From Micropterus salmoides (lineage: Eukaryota; Chordata; Actinopteri; Centrarchiformes; Centrarchidae): a stretch of DNA of 64,000 nt. Positions 53,801 to 64,000 of the stretch are shown here, one piece after another. Made by a program: the position numbers and the translations under genes. The stretch's first letter is position 1, and each line of letters begins with the position of its first letter. The notes below the pieces were generated by a model, which saw nothing but the letters and a program-made list of their open reading frames with translations, was not told the origin of the DNA and ran no database searches. The stretch covers positions 40,919,437 to 40,983,436 of the forward strand of contig NW_024041150.1 in NCBI RefSeq assembly GCF_014851395.1, read 5' to 3'.

Positions 53801-54390
53801 AGACATTACCTATAAGTCTTTCAGTACAGTAAAAGAAAATACAATCCCCCAAACAGCTGTCAGTATCAAATAAAAATAATGTATTTAATTTCGACTGTCA
53901 CTTATCACTACATTAATTACAAAGACAATCATCACTGGTGAACCATTCAAAAGGAGTTTGTAACAATTGCATCCCTTACTGCAGGTCCAGACAGTCCCTC
54001 ATTCTGAGATCACCTCCTTAAAGCTAAAAGCTGCTCTCTGAACTCTGAATGATCTTTATTTAAACTACTATGACTACTGGACAACACTTGCTCAAAATAT
54101 CCACAGTGTATCTGTGGATAATGTTATTTGTTGTTTTTCTTGAATTTGTTGTGGGTCAGTTCTGATGTTTAAAGAAATTCAAAATTGAAGGAAATGCTTG
54201 TGGTGTTTATCAGAATCAGGTTTATTGCCAAGGTACATTTTCACTTCGAAGAAATTGCTTTGGTATAATTGGCTTTATTGTAAATTTTCTGCCTCTTCAC
54301 ATAAAAGCGACCCCATGCTGGCTGTTCTACCTGTTGGTCAAACATTAGCTTGTAAAAATCTGTTTTCACTTTGATATTAAAGAGGGTTTT
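53801..54390. other. Non-coding stretch up to the second gap
   Basis: No gene recognised and no finger exon for gene C. Ends AAAGAGGGTTTT before the Ns. This end sequence is not repeated elsewhere in the window. Confidence 0.4.
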
Positions 54391-54890
54391 NNNNNNNNNN
54401 NNNNNNNNNNNNNNNNNNNNNNNNNNNNNNNNNNNNNNNNNNNNNNNNNNNNNNNNNNNNNNNNNNNNNNNNNNNNNNNNNNNNNNNNNNNNNNNNNNNN
54501 NNNNNNNNNNNNNNNNNNNNNNNNNNNNNNNNNNNNNNNNNNNNNNNNNNNNNNNNNNNNNNNNNNNNNNNNNNNNNNNNNNNNNNNNNNNNNNNNNNNN
54601 NNNNNNNNNNNNNNNNNNNNNNNNNNNNNNNNNNNNNNNNNNNNNNNNNNNNNNNNNNNNNNNNNNNNNNNNNNNNNNNNNNNNNNNNNNNNNNNNNNNN
54701 NNNNNNNNNNNNNNNNNNNNNNNNNNNNNNNNNNNNNNNNNNNNNNNNNNNNNNNNNNNNNNNNNNNNNNNNNNNNNNNNNNNNNNNNNNNNNNNNNNNN
54801 NNNNNNNNNNNNNNNNNNNNNNNNNNNNNNNNNNNNNNNNNNNNNNNNNNNNNNNNNNNNNNNNNNNNNNNNNNNNNNNNNNNNNNNNNN
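54391..54890. other. Assembly gap of 500 N
   Basis: Exactly 500 Ns. The next base starts a copy of 34261 on. Confidence 0.99.
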
Positions 54891-57800
54891 GAAATTTCTC
54901 AGCAACTTTTAGATCACCATGACATTTTATAATTATAGTCCCCAGAGGATGACACCTATGGCTGTACGATTTCACCTAAAATCAAAACACGATTAATTTC
55001 ACCTCGATGCTATTATTGAACAATTATTTTGTTGTTGTTGTTTGCCCTCATATTTCACTGACAACACAGATTTCACTAATCCAGTAGGCTTCTAAATGTT
55101 AATTAATAAGTTAAGTTGCTGCTGCTGAATTATGACCGCTGCTGGTAAAGTTTTACTCAATTGCCACAGTAAAATACACTTTGCTGGCTTCCTCTGGCTT
55201 TTATCCAAAGCGACTTACAATTGCTATATATGACAGAGGTCACACGCCTCTGGAGCAGCAGGTAATAAAGAATATACTTTCTTTTCACATGGCGAAATTC
55301 ATCCTCTGCATTTAACCCATCCCTGAAGGGAGCAGTGGGCAGCCGCTGTGCAGCGCCTGTGTACCAACGTCAGATCTTTACCAGTGTCTGGTCAATAGCT
55401 CTGACAGGAAAACCTAACATGTTTTTGGTGGTGAGGGAAACCGGAGCCCCGGAGGAAACCCAGCCAGACATGGGGAGAACATGCAAACTCCGCACAGAAA
55501 AGGCCGGGGTAACCGGGGTTTGAATCCGCAACCTTCTTGCTGTGAAGCCACAGTGCTGTCCTCTGGACCGCCATGCCACCCGTTAAACTCGTTAAAAATC
55601 CTGTTCCTCCAACGCAGATGGGATTTGTGATTTTATTTTTGTGTTGCTTTCTCTGTGCTGGTGTTATTTTAAGAACTTCCTGGTTATCCAGTTTGTTATT
55701 AAATGTGTAACATACTTTATCGTGTGTCTCTCCCTTGTACTTCCACACATCGCTGTGGACAGCCAGGCCTACAGCTTACGTCAGCTGGTTAATTTGCCTA
55801 ATCCATGCAGGTCTTTAGACCGCGGTGGAAACGCACACAACAGTGGGCTGAAGGAACTTTTTAGCTCCTTGAAAAGAGATCTGGGGACTTAAAGCGGCTT
55901 TAGGTTGTGGTTTTATAGAAGCCATTTGTTCTGTTGTTCCTGTTCTACTCTGTAACATTTGTCCTCGTCTGTTGTCGCGTGCTTTACTTCCTGTGTTGTT
56001 TTGTAACGATCGGTTTCATGTGTCTTTGTTTAGATTGTTCCTGTTGTGTCTGATTGGTCCCTAATGTGTTCCACCTGTTCCCTCCCGGCTCGTGTGCTCA
56101 TGTTTTTAGTCTGCCCTGTTCTGTTCAGTCTTCATCACTTACCCATCATTAGTCTTTTGTTTCCTGGTTCAATTCCTCAGCCTGTTTACCATCAGTGGGT
56201 TTAAAGGATTTTGACCGTTCTCCACTTGATATTGTTTTTGTTTTTATAAATTATACTAAAACTTTACTCATTATTGTGCACACATACGTTCATAACATCT
56301 TAAATTTTCCTAAATACTAAGATAAGTCATTAAAAGCTGAATTTACATTGGTGCCAACGATGTAGCAATCTATAATAACTATGGTTCGTTGAAACGGTCC
56401 ATTAAGATGAACATTTGACACGATTCAAATGTCTCATGAACAAGGTGCTGTGTATTCAAATCAAACCTGTCATTTAGCCCAGCACACCTGTCTGTCTGTG
56501 TGCGCATGACTGTGTTTTTCTCTCATCTGTGACTCCAGTTTTGGACGAAATTTTTCACCAGTTTTTCTCACAAGAACCACAAGAAGTGCAAATATTTTTT
56601 GCCCAAGCCGATCTAAGATGTCAGCCCGATAACTAAAGCAGAGTGGGACTACTTTATGTTCCTAATCTTTAACAGTCATAAACTACACTTTAAACTTGAC
56701 ATTTACCTTCAATGGTATCACAGTGTCTCGTTAGTTTAGTTTCGCAGTCTAGGGATCAGTCCACCGATTTGGTCCGCACTGAAATATCTCACAATCATTG
56801 TCCCCAGAGGATTACATCTTATTACTTTGCTGATCTAGAGCAACCGCTGGGTGAAAATTAGAACAATTCTATCACCTTGTTTATGAACCAATACCTGCTA
56901 AACTAATGTTATTCACATCAGCCTCAACTGTACTTGCTGTATAGCATATATTATATTCTCACATGTAAGCCTTCCCTCATCCTGATTCAGTGTTTTGTTT
57001 ACAACATTTTTATTTTCCTGTAACACAAATCCGATGGGCGTATAGGAACCCATCACTAAGGACAGATGGAGTGTACATTACATTGCAAAGCAGATCCCCC
57101 CCATGACTTCCACACAGAACTTCACATTTTGACTCATCAGCTCACAGGACAGTTTTCCACTTCGCCTCGGTCCACCTTAAATGAGCTCGAGCTGTTTTTG
57201 ATGCCGTGCTGCCTGAGAGCCCAAAGATCACGGCCATCCAATATTGGTTTTTAGCCTCGACCCTTGCCTACAGAGATTTATTCTGATTTACTTATTTACT
57301 TTTAATGAAGTAATGTACTGTAGACAATGAAATCACCAGATTCTTTGCAACTTCATGGTGAGAAACATTATTCTTAAATTGTTGCACTATTTGCTAGCGC
57401 AGTCTTTCACAGAGTGGTGAACCCCTCCCTATCTTTACTTCAGAAAGATGGATGTGGGATGCTCTTTTTTTTATACCTATGTTACTAACTTGTTGACAGT
57501 TGACCTAATAAACTGTGAGATGTTACACCAGAGCCCCGTTTCAGAAAGCAGGTTCAGCAAAGTCTGAGTGTAAACCTGAACTCCAACCAAGTTTTCGGTT
57601 TCAGAACAGCTGATCAGAATAAGTTCAGTCAACTCTGAGTATGTTGAGCCTGACTGAAGCGCGTGCGTGGGGATGAAAAAACGCCATCATCAACGGAGCT
57701 CTGATACCACAATTCACCATGGCAACGGATAAATAAAGGCAGATCCTCATTTTAATCGGGGGAGATAGAAATATGAATGCTGCCAACGTGGACCATGATT

Positions 57801-60256
57801 GGCTCTAAAACGCAGGAGTGGAGGATCGATACGTTAACAATATTACATTTTATAGAGTGTTGCTCATTCATCATTTACCAGACTGGAATTTCCTTAATGA
57901 ATGATAAAGTGCTGGGATTCTCCACAGCCTGTTATTCATTTTAAATAGCTACAGGCCTGTTTATTCAGCTGTAACCTGACGGGACTAAATGCGGTGGCAA
58001 TAACTGAAGATGAAAATATTAATTGAACAGATTAGACACAGTTTAGGCTCCTCATGGACCTGTGATTGTAAACTGACAGTCCGGCTCAGTAGGTCTATTA
58101 ATGATTTTTTTTTTTTGCAGTGTAAAATATGTCTAGGTTCAAACTGACTGTGAAGTTTTAGACGTCTATGTTACATTAATAAAATATTGCTCATTTCGTA
58201 TTTTATGAAATGTCACAACACACTCAGACTATCAGCAGATAATGAAAGCCAATTCCGACCTTAGTTGATCTAATTTTTTTGTCAGTTAAAATAAGCTGTA
58301 CATTTTTTTTTATTGTGTTCAATTTATATGTGTATATTTACATTAAGGGGAGCCTTAAGATAAGTTCTGCAATTGTTTAGAGTGAAAGATTTTTTTAGTT
58401 TTTGGTTAAAGTAGTAAAATGCTAGATTAGTATGTTTGGGGTAAGATGCCCCCCCTGTCGCAGTGCCCCTTCATGGCTGATCGTTTGTAAGATAGATGTT
58501 ATTTAGACACTTGACAGGCCCTTTAGTCAACTAGCAACTTCACTATCAGAAAGTCTGAGGTAAAATACCCCATAGAGAGGGCATCTCACACCGTGTGGAA
58601 AATGCCTTTTCCCTAAAACATACATTTGATTAAATAGAAATTAATTTGTCAACTGTAGCTATTTGTTTTATTTTATAATATGTTACCCAAAGCATGGTCT
58701 TCTTAAAGATACAACAAAAGTCAATAAAATGTTCTTTAATGTGTCAGAAAATAGACATTAAGCTTAGGGGGGGCGTCTTACCCCACTAGCTGGGAAAAAT
58801 GCCTTTCTCCTAAAATTTACATTTGATTAAATCAATTTCTCAACTGGAGGTTTTTATTTTACTTTATATTGTTACTCTAAGCATGGCCGTCTCCAAGATA
58901 CAAAAAAAACAAAAAAAACATATAATTTTACCTGTTTTTGTGCAGCTGTTGCCAACCTGACAGCTGCCTTAATGTCCACAGGTCTCTGTGTTATAAAGGA
59001 CAGTGTAGCTTATAGATTTTATTCAGTGCTGAGAAAACTCTCTGTCCATACATCGATGACAGATTGATCATAAAAGCGGTCGTGTTCAAGATCATGTTTG
59101 GGTAAAAAAAAAAAAGCTAACAGTGCGTAGCCTTAGACGTTGATTCACACGTAGACCCTACGCAGGAGTATAAATAAAGCTTCCCTGAAAGCCCATTTGC
59201 TTCTGATTGGCCAACTTCCCAAGCACAGAAGAGGGCAGGGCTTAGCCACTCTGTGCTAAATCAAGGCCTGCTAAACGAGACAAGGCTAGCTGTTACTGTA
59301 GCAACAAGTAAAGCTATGTGTCCATCGGGAAACTTCAAAAATCAGAGTTGAGGCAGAGCAGTCAGAGAGAAAACCAGAAAATACTTACCTTTCCTTCATA
59401 ACTTGTATGAGTGCTAACTCTGGAACATGGGCTGATCTATGTTAGTTTGAGGGCGTAAACATCCCAGATGTTACGTAACTTCTAACACTTGTTGGCATTC
59501 TTCCATTTTTCCGGGGTATTTTGCATGTGCAATATTTTACATATGAAGGCGATTGAGGCTCACGGTGTGTCGTTACATGCACTGAACTCTGTTTATTCAA
59601 CTAAGCCAAGGTAAATACAGTTTTCCATTCTACGGCACCTTTAACTTATTTTCTTTAGGAGACAATAAAAGGGATCCTTGACCTTTAAAATAAGTAATGA
59701 CTAGTGGTGCAAAATTCACTGTTCAGTATGTACCTCGGACATTTATGTTCAGAGTCCAGAGAGACTGAGCTGAGCAGGTCCAGAATAGAAGAATAGAAGA
59801 ATAGAAGAATATTTTAGCCTGGTGTTATGTACACTGCTGTGAGCGGAGGTCGTGAAAAAATGTGAAAAAAACATCAATATTTGAATCCCAAATGCGCACA
59901 GCGATCGAATATCCGGTTCCAGCCCAAGTACTGTTACACCCCTATAATGACATACAGCATCTCACAAAAATAAGTACACCCCTCACATTTTTGTAAATAT
60001 TTGATTATATCTTTTCATGTGACAACACTTAAGAAATGACACTTTGCTAAAGCATGTAGGTGAGTGTGCAGCTTGTATAACAGTGTAACACAGCCATCTA
60101 TGTCTAAACCGCTGGCATCAAAAGTGAGTACACCCCTATGGCCCCTAAACATCACTCCAGCTTCCACTACACTGAAAAGTGTTGTGCAGTTTTGTCATTC
60201 TGACCATAAAACAGGTTTGTTCCTTGAACGTTGTGATGAATTTGTTTGCATCTTAG

Positions 60257-60466
60257 TGTTAAAATCCCCAGCGGAGGAGCTGAGATGTCCTCGAGAAACT
60301 GCTGAGGTCCACCTTTCCTCAGCTGACCGGACGGTTTGATGTCTTTAGCACTGACGTCACCAAGACACTGACGCCACTGAAGCTAAAGACACTGACACCA
60401 GAGGATATCCAAAGATTCATCAAATCCAGAGGGAAAGAAAGATCAGCTCTTTATATCTGACCACAG
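60257..60466 (+). pseudogene. Second copy of the locus D LRSTFPQL exon
   Basis: Same 23-bp deletion as 39649-39858, so the lesion predates the two copies. Adds a TGA in place of CGA near the exon end (TATATCTGACC) and a few substitutions. Confidence 0.75.
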
Positions 60467-60529
60467 GTAGATCAGCTATTTATTTGTCCAATGACCTGAA
60501 CCATAAAACAACGCTTTCTCACTCCCACC

Positions 60530-60805
60530 TGCCATCTTTGGGCGGGTGTGGCCAACCTAGAGCGGGTTGCCCCTTAATCGGAAGGTTGGCGGTTCAATCC
60601 CTGGCTCCCCCTGGTTGCATGTCGAAGTGTCCTTGGGCAAGATACTGAACCCCGAATTGCCCCTGGCGGCTGTTCTGCCAGTGTGTGAATGTTAGTTTCT
60701 GTTTTAGGCTCAGTGTATGAATGTGTATGACTGGTGAATGCAGATGTAGTGTAAAAGCGTTTTGAGTGGTCGAAAAGACTAGAAAGGCGCTATACAAATA
60801 CGGAG
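60530..60805 (+). mobile_element. Second copy of the tRNA-derived SINE
   Basis: B box GGTTCAATCCC at 60591-60601 and tail GGCGCTATACAAATACGG. About 18 bases shorter in the middle than the 39918 copy (one TGTGTGAATG unit fewer). Confidence 0.75.
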
Positions 60806-61217
60806 AATTTGTCAAAAATGGTTGTCAATACCCCTTGGTGTCGCTTTTTAACGCCCCTTTAGCGTAATTTTTGGAGGTTAGGTTTGTTTTTTCAAAATAA
60901 AAGTTGTTAACATTGTGAAATGTCGCAATTAAATATAACATTGTTACTTACGCCACTTATGTAAGTTAAGTAACGTTCCTTGCATATGTTGTGCAACTTA
61001 CATATCCTTTGTGACGTAAATAAAAGCATTCAATGTTGACTTATTTCACCTAGGAAACCAACACGGGTCTTCTGGATGAAAGTCCGGTTTCTAGCTGACC
61101 AGTGCGTTGAACTACAACGCTAAGGGGCTCCCCAGTGCTTTGCAAATTGACGCTAACACGTTCTGACTATTCGTCCATATGTAACGACTCATATTTGCTG
61201 CAAAATGTTCCCCACAG

Positions 61218-61571
61218 AAATTGGGTTAAAAGTTCACCTGAAATCACACAGCAAGGAGAAGATCATGTGCAGCGAATGTGGTAAAGGATTGTCATCTCAA
61301 GGAGCTCTGAAGAGACACATGATAATCCACACTGGAGAGAGGCCGTACAAATGCTCAGAGTGTGGAAGAACCTTTAACAATCTCAGCAGTCATCTGACAA
61401 CCCATTCAGTCATCAAACCGTTTGTCTGTGGGGTTTGTGGGAAAGCGTGCGCTCGCAAAGAACATCTGACGGTCCACATGAGGACCCACAACGGAGAAAA
61501 CCTTACCAGTGCACCGTCTGCGACAAAGCCTTCACTCAGAGCCACTGTCTGAAAACACACATGAAGAGCCA
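61218..61571 (+). pseudogene. Second copy of the locus D finger exon, frameshifted
   Basis: Same fingers as 40620. Here the codon that is TAG in the first copy reads CAG, but one base is missing just before it (GGAGAAAACC for GGAGAGAAACC). The frame therefore leaves the fingers at NGEN and stops at 61550-61552. Confidence 0.75.
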
Positions 61572-61989
61572 CCAGAGGGAATAACAGTGAGCAGTGGATG
61601 AAGTGAAGACATGAAAGACTGAAGAGTCTGTTCTTTTTCTATTGTATGAAAAAAGAAATCTCAGCAAAATTATACCTAAAGACAAACAAAGTTATACTCT
61701 ACAGTCACACAAACTAATGATCTTGCCTCTTGGCAAAAAAAATACCTTTTTATTAAAGTTGCTCTATTCTACTGTGTATGTGCACCACTTCATTGTTCTC
61801 TGAAATTGCATAAAACAAGAGATCCAGACAGACAACTTATAATTAGGTAGTGCTAATGCAGCAGGTAACTGTTACAGGTATACAGGTTTTTTGGTTCATT
61901 ACTCTACACATTTGTATTAGTAATGTATTCAGTTGGTTTGGGCTGCTTTGGCCGTGCACATCCCACGCCAGTTTGTGATGTTCCCAGTC

Positions 61990-62370
61990 AGGATGCTTTC
62001 TATTGCTTAGAACTTGGCACGGGAATTTGGCCTTGATGGGACAGAAGATGGGTGCAACAGGACAATGATCCAAAGCACAGAAGTAAATCAACAACAGAAT
62101 GGCTTCAGCAGAAGAGTCCTGGCCTCATCCTGACTGAGATGCTGTGGCATGACCTCAAGAGAATGATTCACACCAGACATCCCAAGAACATTGCTAAACT
62201 GAAACAGTTTTTTAAAGACGAATGGTCCAAAATTACTCCTGACCGTTGTTCTGGTCTGATCTGAAACTACAGGAAATGTTTGGTGGAGGGTATTGCTGCC
62301 AAAGGAGGGTCCACCAGTTCTTAAATCCAAGGGTTCACATCCTTTTCCCACCGTGCACTGTAAATGTTTA
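61990..62370 (+). mobile_element. Second copy of the Tc1 C-terminal fragment, longer
   Basis: As 41395-41725 but retaining about 84 bases after CSGLI (AACTACAGGAAATGTTTGGT, GGAGGGTCCACCAG), the normal end of this transposase type. Confidence 0.8.
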
Positions 62371-64000
62371 CACAGTGTTTTTATCTGGAATTAGTTTGAG
62401 CCAACTGTCAGTTGTTGCGACATATCAATCAAATTTTATTTATTGAGCACTTTAAACAATTAAAGTGGAAACAAAGTGGTGTACAGAAAAATAAAAAAAA
62501 AACAAAGCTCACACGAGGCATAAAATAAGATATTAAGAAGAGAGTTACTTTTAACAGTTTGCGCATTTAACCCAGTTCATAGAGCCAGGTAGACCTCTAT
62601 CAAAATTATTTTTAGACTGATTCAGTGGAAGCTTTATAGAAACTGGGCAATGTTTTCCTTCCCAAAGTATTGTTGCTGTCTAACTCTAAGCTAATCGAAA
62701 AGAGAGGAGGACAGATATGCAAGTGGCTACAGAGGATTATGGCATTCACCTGCGGGTCTGAAAAGTGAAGCCAATGCAGAAGTGCCTTAATCCTGCATTC
62801 TATGTAACGGCCAGCAGTGGGCGACTCCTCTAGTTGCAAAAAGAAGTCCATCCAGAAATAATGATTAAATGACCCCAGATTTATTACACCAGTAAACACT
62901 TTCCTAATGGGTTTATGATATAAATCGTTAGTTTCAAGTCTTCTTCAATACGGCATGATGTTCATTTAGAGGAAATTGACCAGCGTATGCTTTAGGGCGG
63001 GACTATCTGGGATTGACAAGTTGCTGCCACTGCGTTTTGTGTTAAGCCTGTTTTAAGATAGCGAAAATTAGCATCCTGGTTAAAATCCACAATTAACATG
63101 AATTACAGACGCACCTAGCTAACCAAGTTTGCTAGCGCCACCGTCTCTTCCAAATATCCAAACTCAAGGCTCCAAAACGGCCGTCCACAAACCAATGGGT
63201 GACGTTGTGGTGACCAGTTCTTTTATACAGGCTATGATTTGGGGGGGGGGTGAACTGATTTCTACAAATCTAATTGAGGTAAGCACTCATGGCTTGTTCT
63301 GCTTATTCCCCTTAGTATGATGACAAAATAAAACAGGAAGTAAAGTGCACAGGAACACACCAGGGCAGATCTACCAAAGTAAAACACAAAACGAGGAAAG
63401 ACTGCAAAATCAGGGCATGGACTGAGACCGGACCAAACAGGAGACAGGACTACACTAAAACATGGAGACACAGGATTAAGGACTCGAACAGGTAAAAAAC
63501 ATGCAGATAAACATAAAAATTAACTAAGCTACAAAACCCTAAACAAGACAAGATCAAATAATGAAACAAATACACAGACCAGGAATAACACCAACATGAA
63601 CTAAAGCACAGAATTAAGAACTACGGCAAAGACGTAATAACTATGGACAAGGCAAAGGCAAAAACCAGAAACACACAGGGAAAAGTACAACTCGAACATA
63701 ACCCAAAACTAAACTCATAACAGATATAGTCATTTGTAATTGTTGGAAAACTCACACAAGGTAGATGTCCTTACAGACTTAGCAAAACTGTAATTTGTTC
63801 ATATGTAATCTGTGGAGTGTTTAGAAACGTCTGACTTCAACGGCTTAATTAAAAAAGCAGCTACACTTCACATGAGTTGATAAATTGCTTTTCTTGTACA
63901 TTTTCACACATGTTTTGTGTTTGTAAAGTAAATTGTGACTAACTTTATCAAATGAATGTAGAGAAGTAAAAAGTACTATATTTCCCTCAGAGATGTGGAG

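Larger units (their letters stand above)
54891..64000. repeat. Second copy of the 34261-43346 block
   Basis: Same order throughout: dispersed repeat 55190-55615, Harbinger-like copy from 57534 with the GGGGTAAG block, SINE, locus D, Tc1 fragment, inverted CCCCTGCTGG repeat and A-rich stretch. Runs unbroken to the window edge. Offset drifts from 20630 to 20654 through small indels. Best explained as the other haplotype or an overlapping contig. Confidence 0.9.

Overview
The window looks like teleost (probably percomorph) fish genomic DNA. Genes are split by short GT-AG introns, there are no bacterial operons, and the spaces are packed with fish-type transposons: Tc1-like elements, hAT and Harbinger-like elements, L2 and L1/Tx1-type LINEs, a tRNA-derived SINE and many MITEs. 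All family calls come from reading the sequence and memory; no search was run.

Three kinds of gene are visible. (1) A C2H2 zinc-finger gene family on the + strand. Gene 1 (4125-14229) starts with a MADF domain fused, inside one exon, to a coiled-coil domain typical of fish zinc-finger proteins. Two tandem copies of a multi-exon cassette follow (A, 7675-10798; B, 11422-13109), then a zinc-finger exon (13371-14229). Gene C (46985-53352) has the same coiled-coil exon without MADF plus one cassette, and runs into an assembly gap before any finger exon. Locus D (39649-40987, repeated at 60257-61571) is a decayed relative. Every cassette holds an exon of about 77 codons (core motif LRSTFPQL) for a domain I cannot name. 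(2) Two intact single-coding-exon seven-transmembrane receptors on the - strand (20641-21552 and 30075-30992), each with a matching TATA box and non-coding first exon about 3 kb upstream. They lie in an older segmental duplication with a period of roughly 9.4 kb. (3) Broken transposase, reverse transcriptase and integrase genes of mobile elements.

Layout: 1-4026 repeats (LINE, MITE, hAT); 4027-14640 zinc-finger gene 1; 14641-18763 its 3' flank with a 500-N gap and a second copy of the flank; 18764-34260 the two receptor genes and their duplicated flanks; 34261-43346 a repeat-rich block with locus D; 43347-46862 repeats, a Gypsy integrase scrap and a LINE; 46985-53352 gene C; 53400-54390 repeats; a second 500-N gap; 54891-64000 a near-identical copy of 34261-43346.

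The two gaps matter for interpretation. At each one the sequence after the Ns restarts with sequence already present to the left. This is the pattern of two overlapping contigs or haplotypes placed end to end, so the 2.1 kb and 9.1 kb duplications are probably assembly artefacts, whereas the receptor duplication and the cassette duplication are diverged enough to be real.
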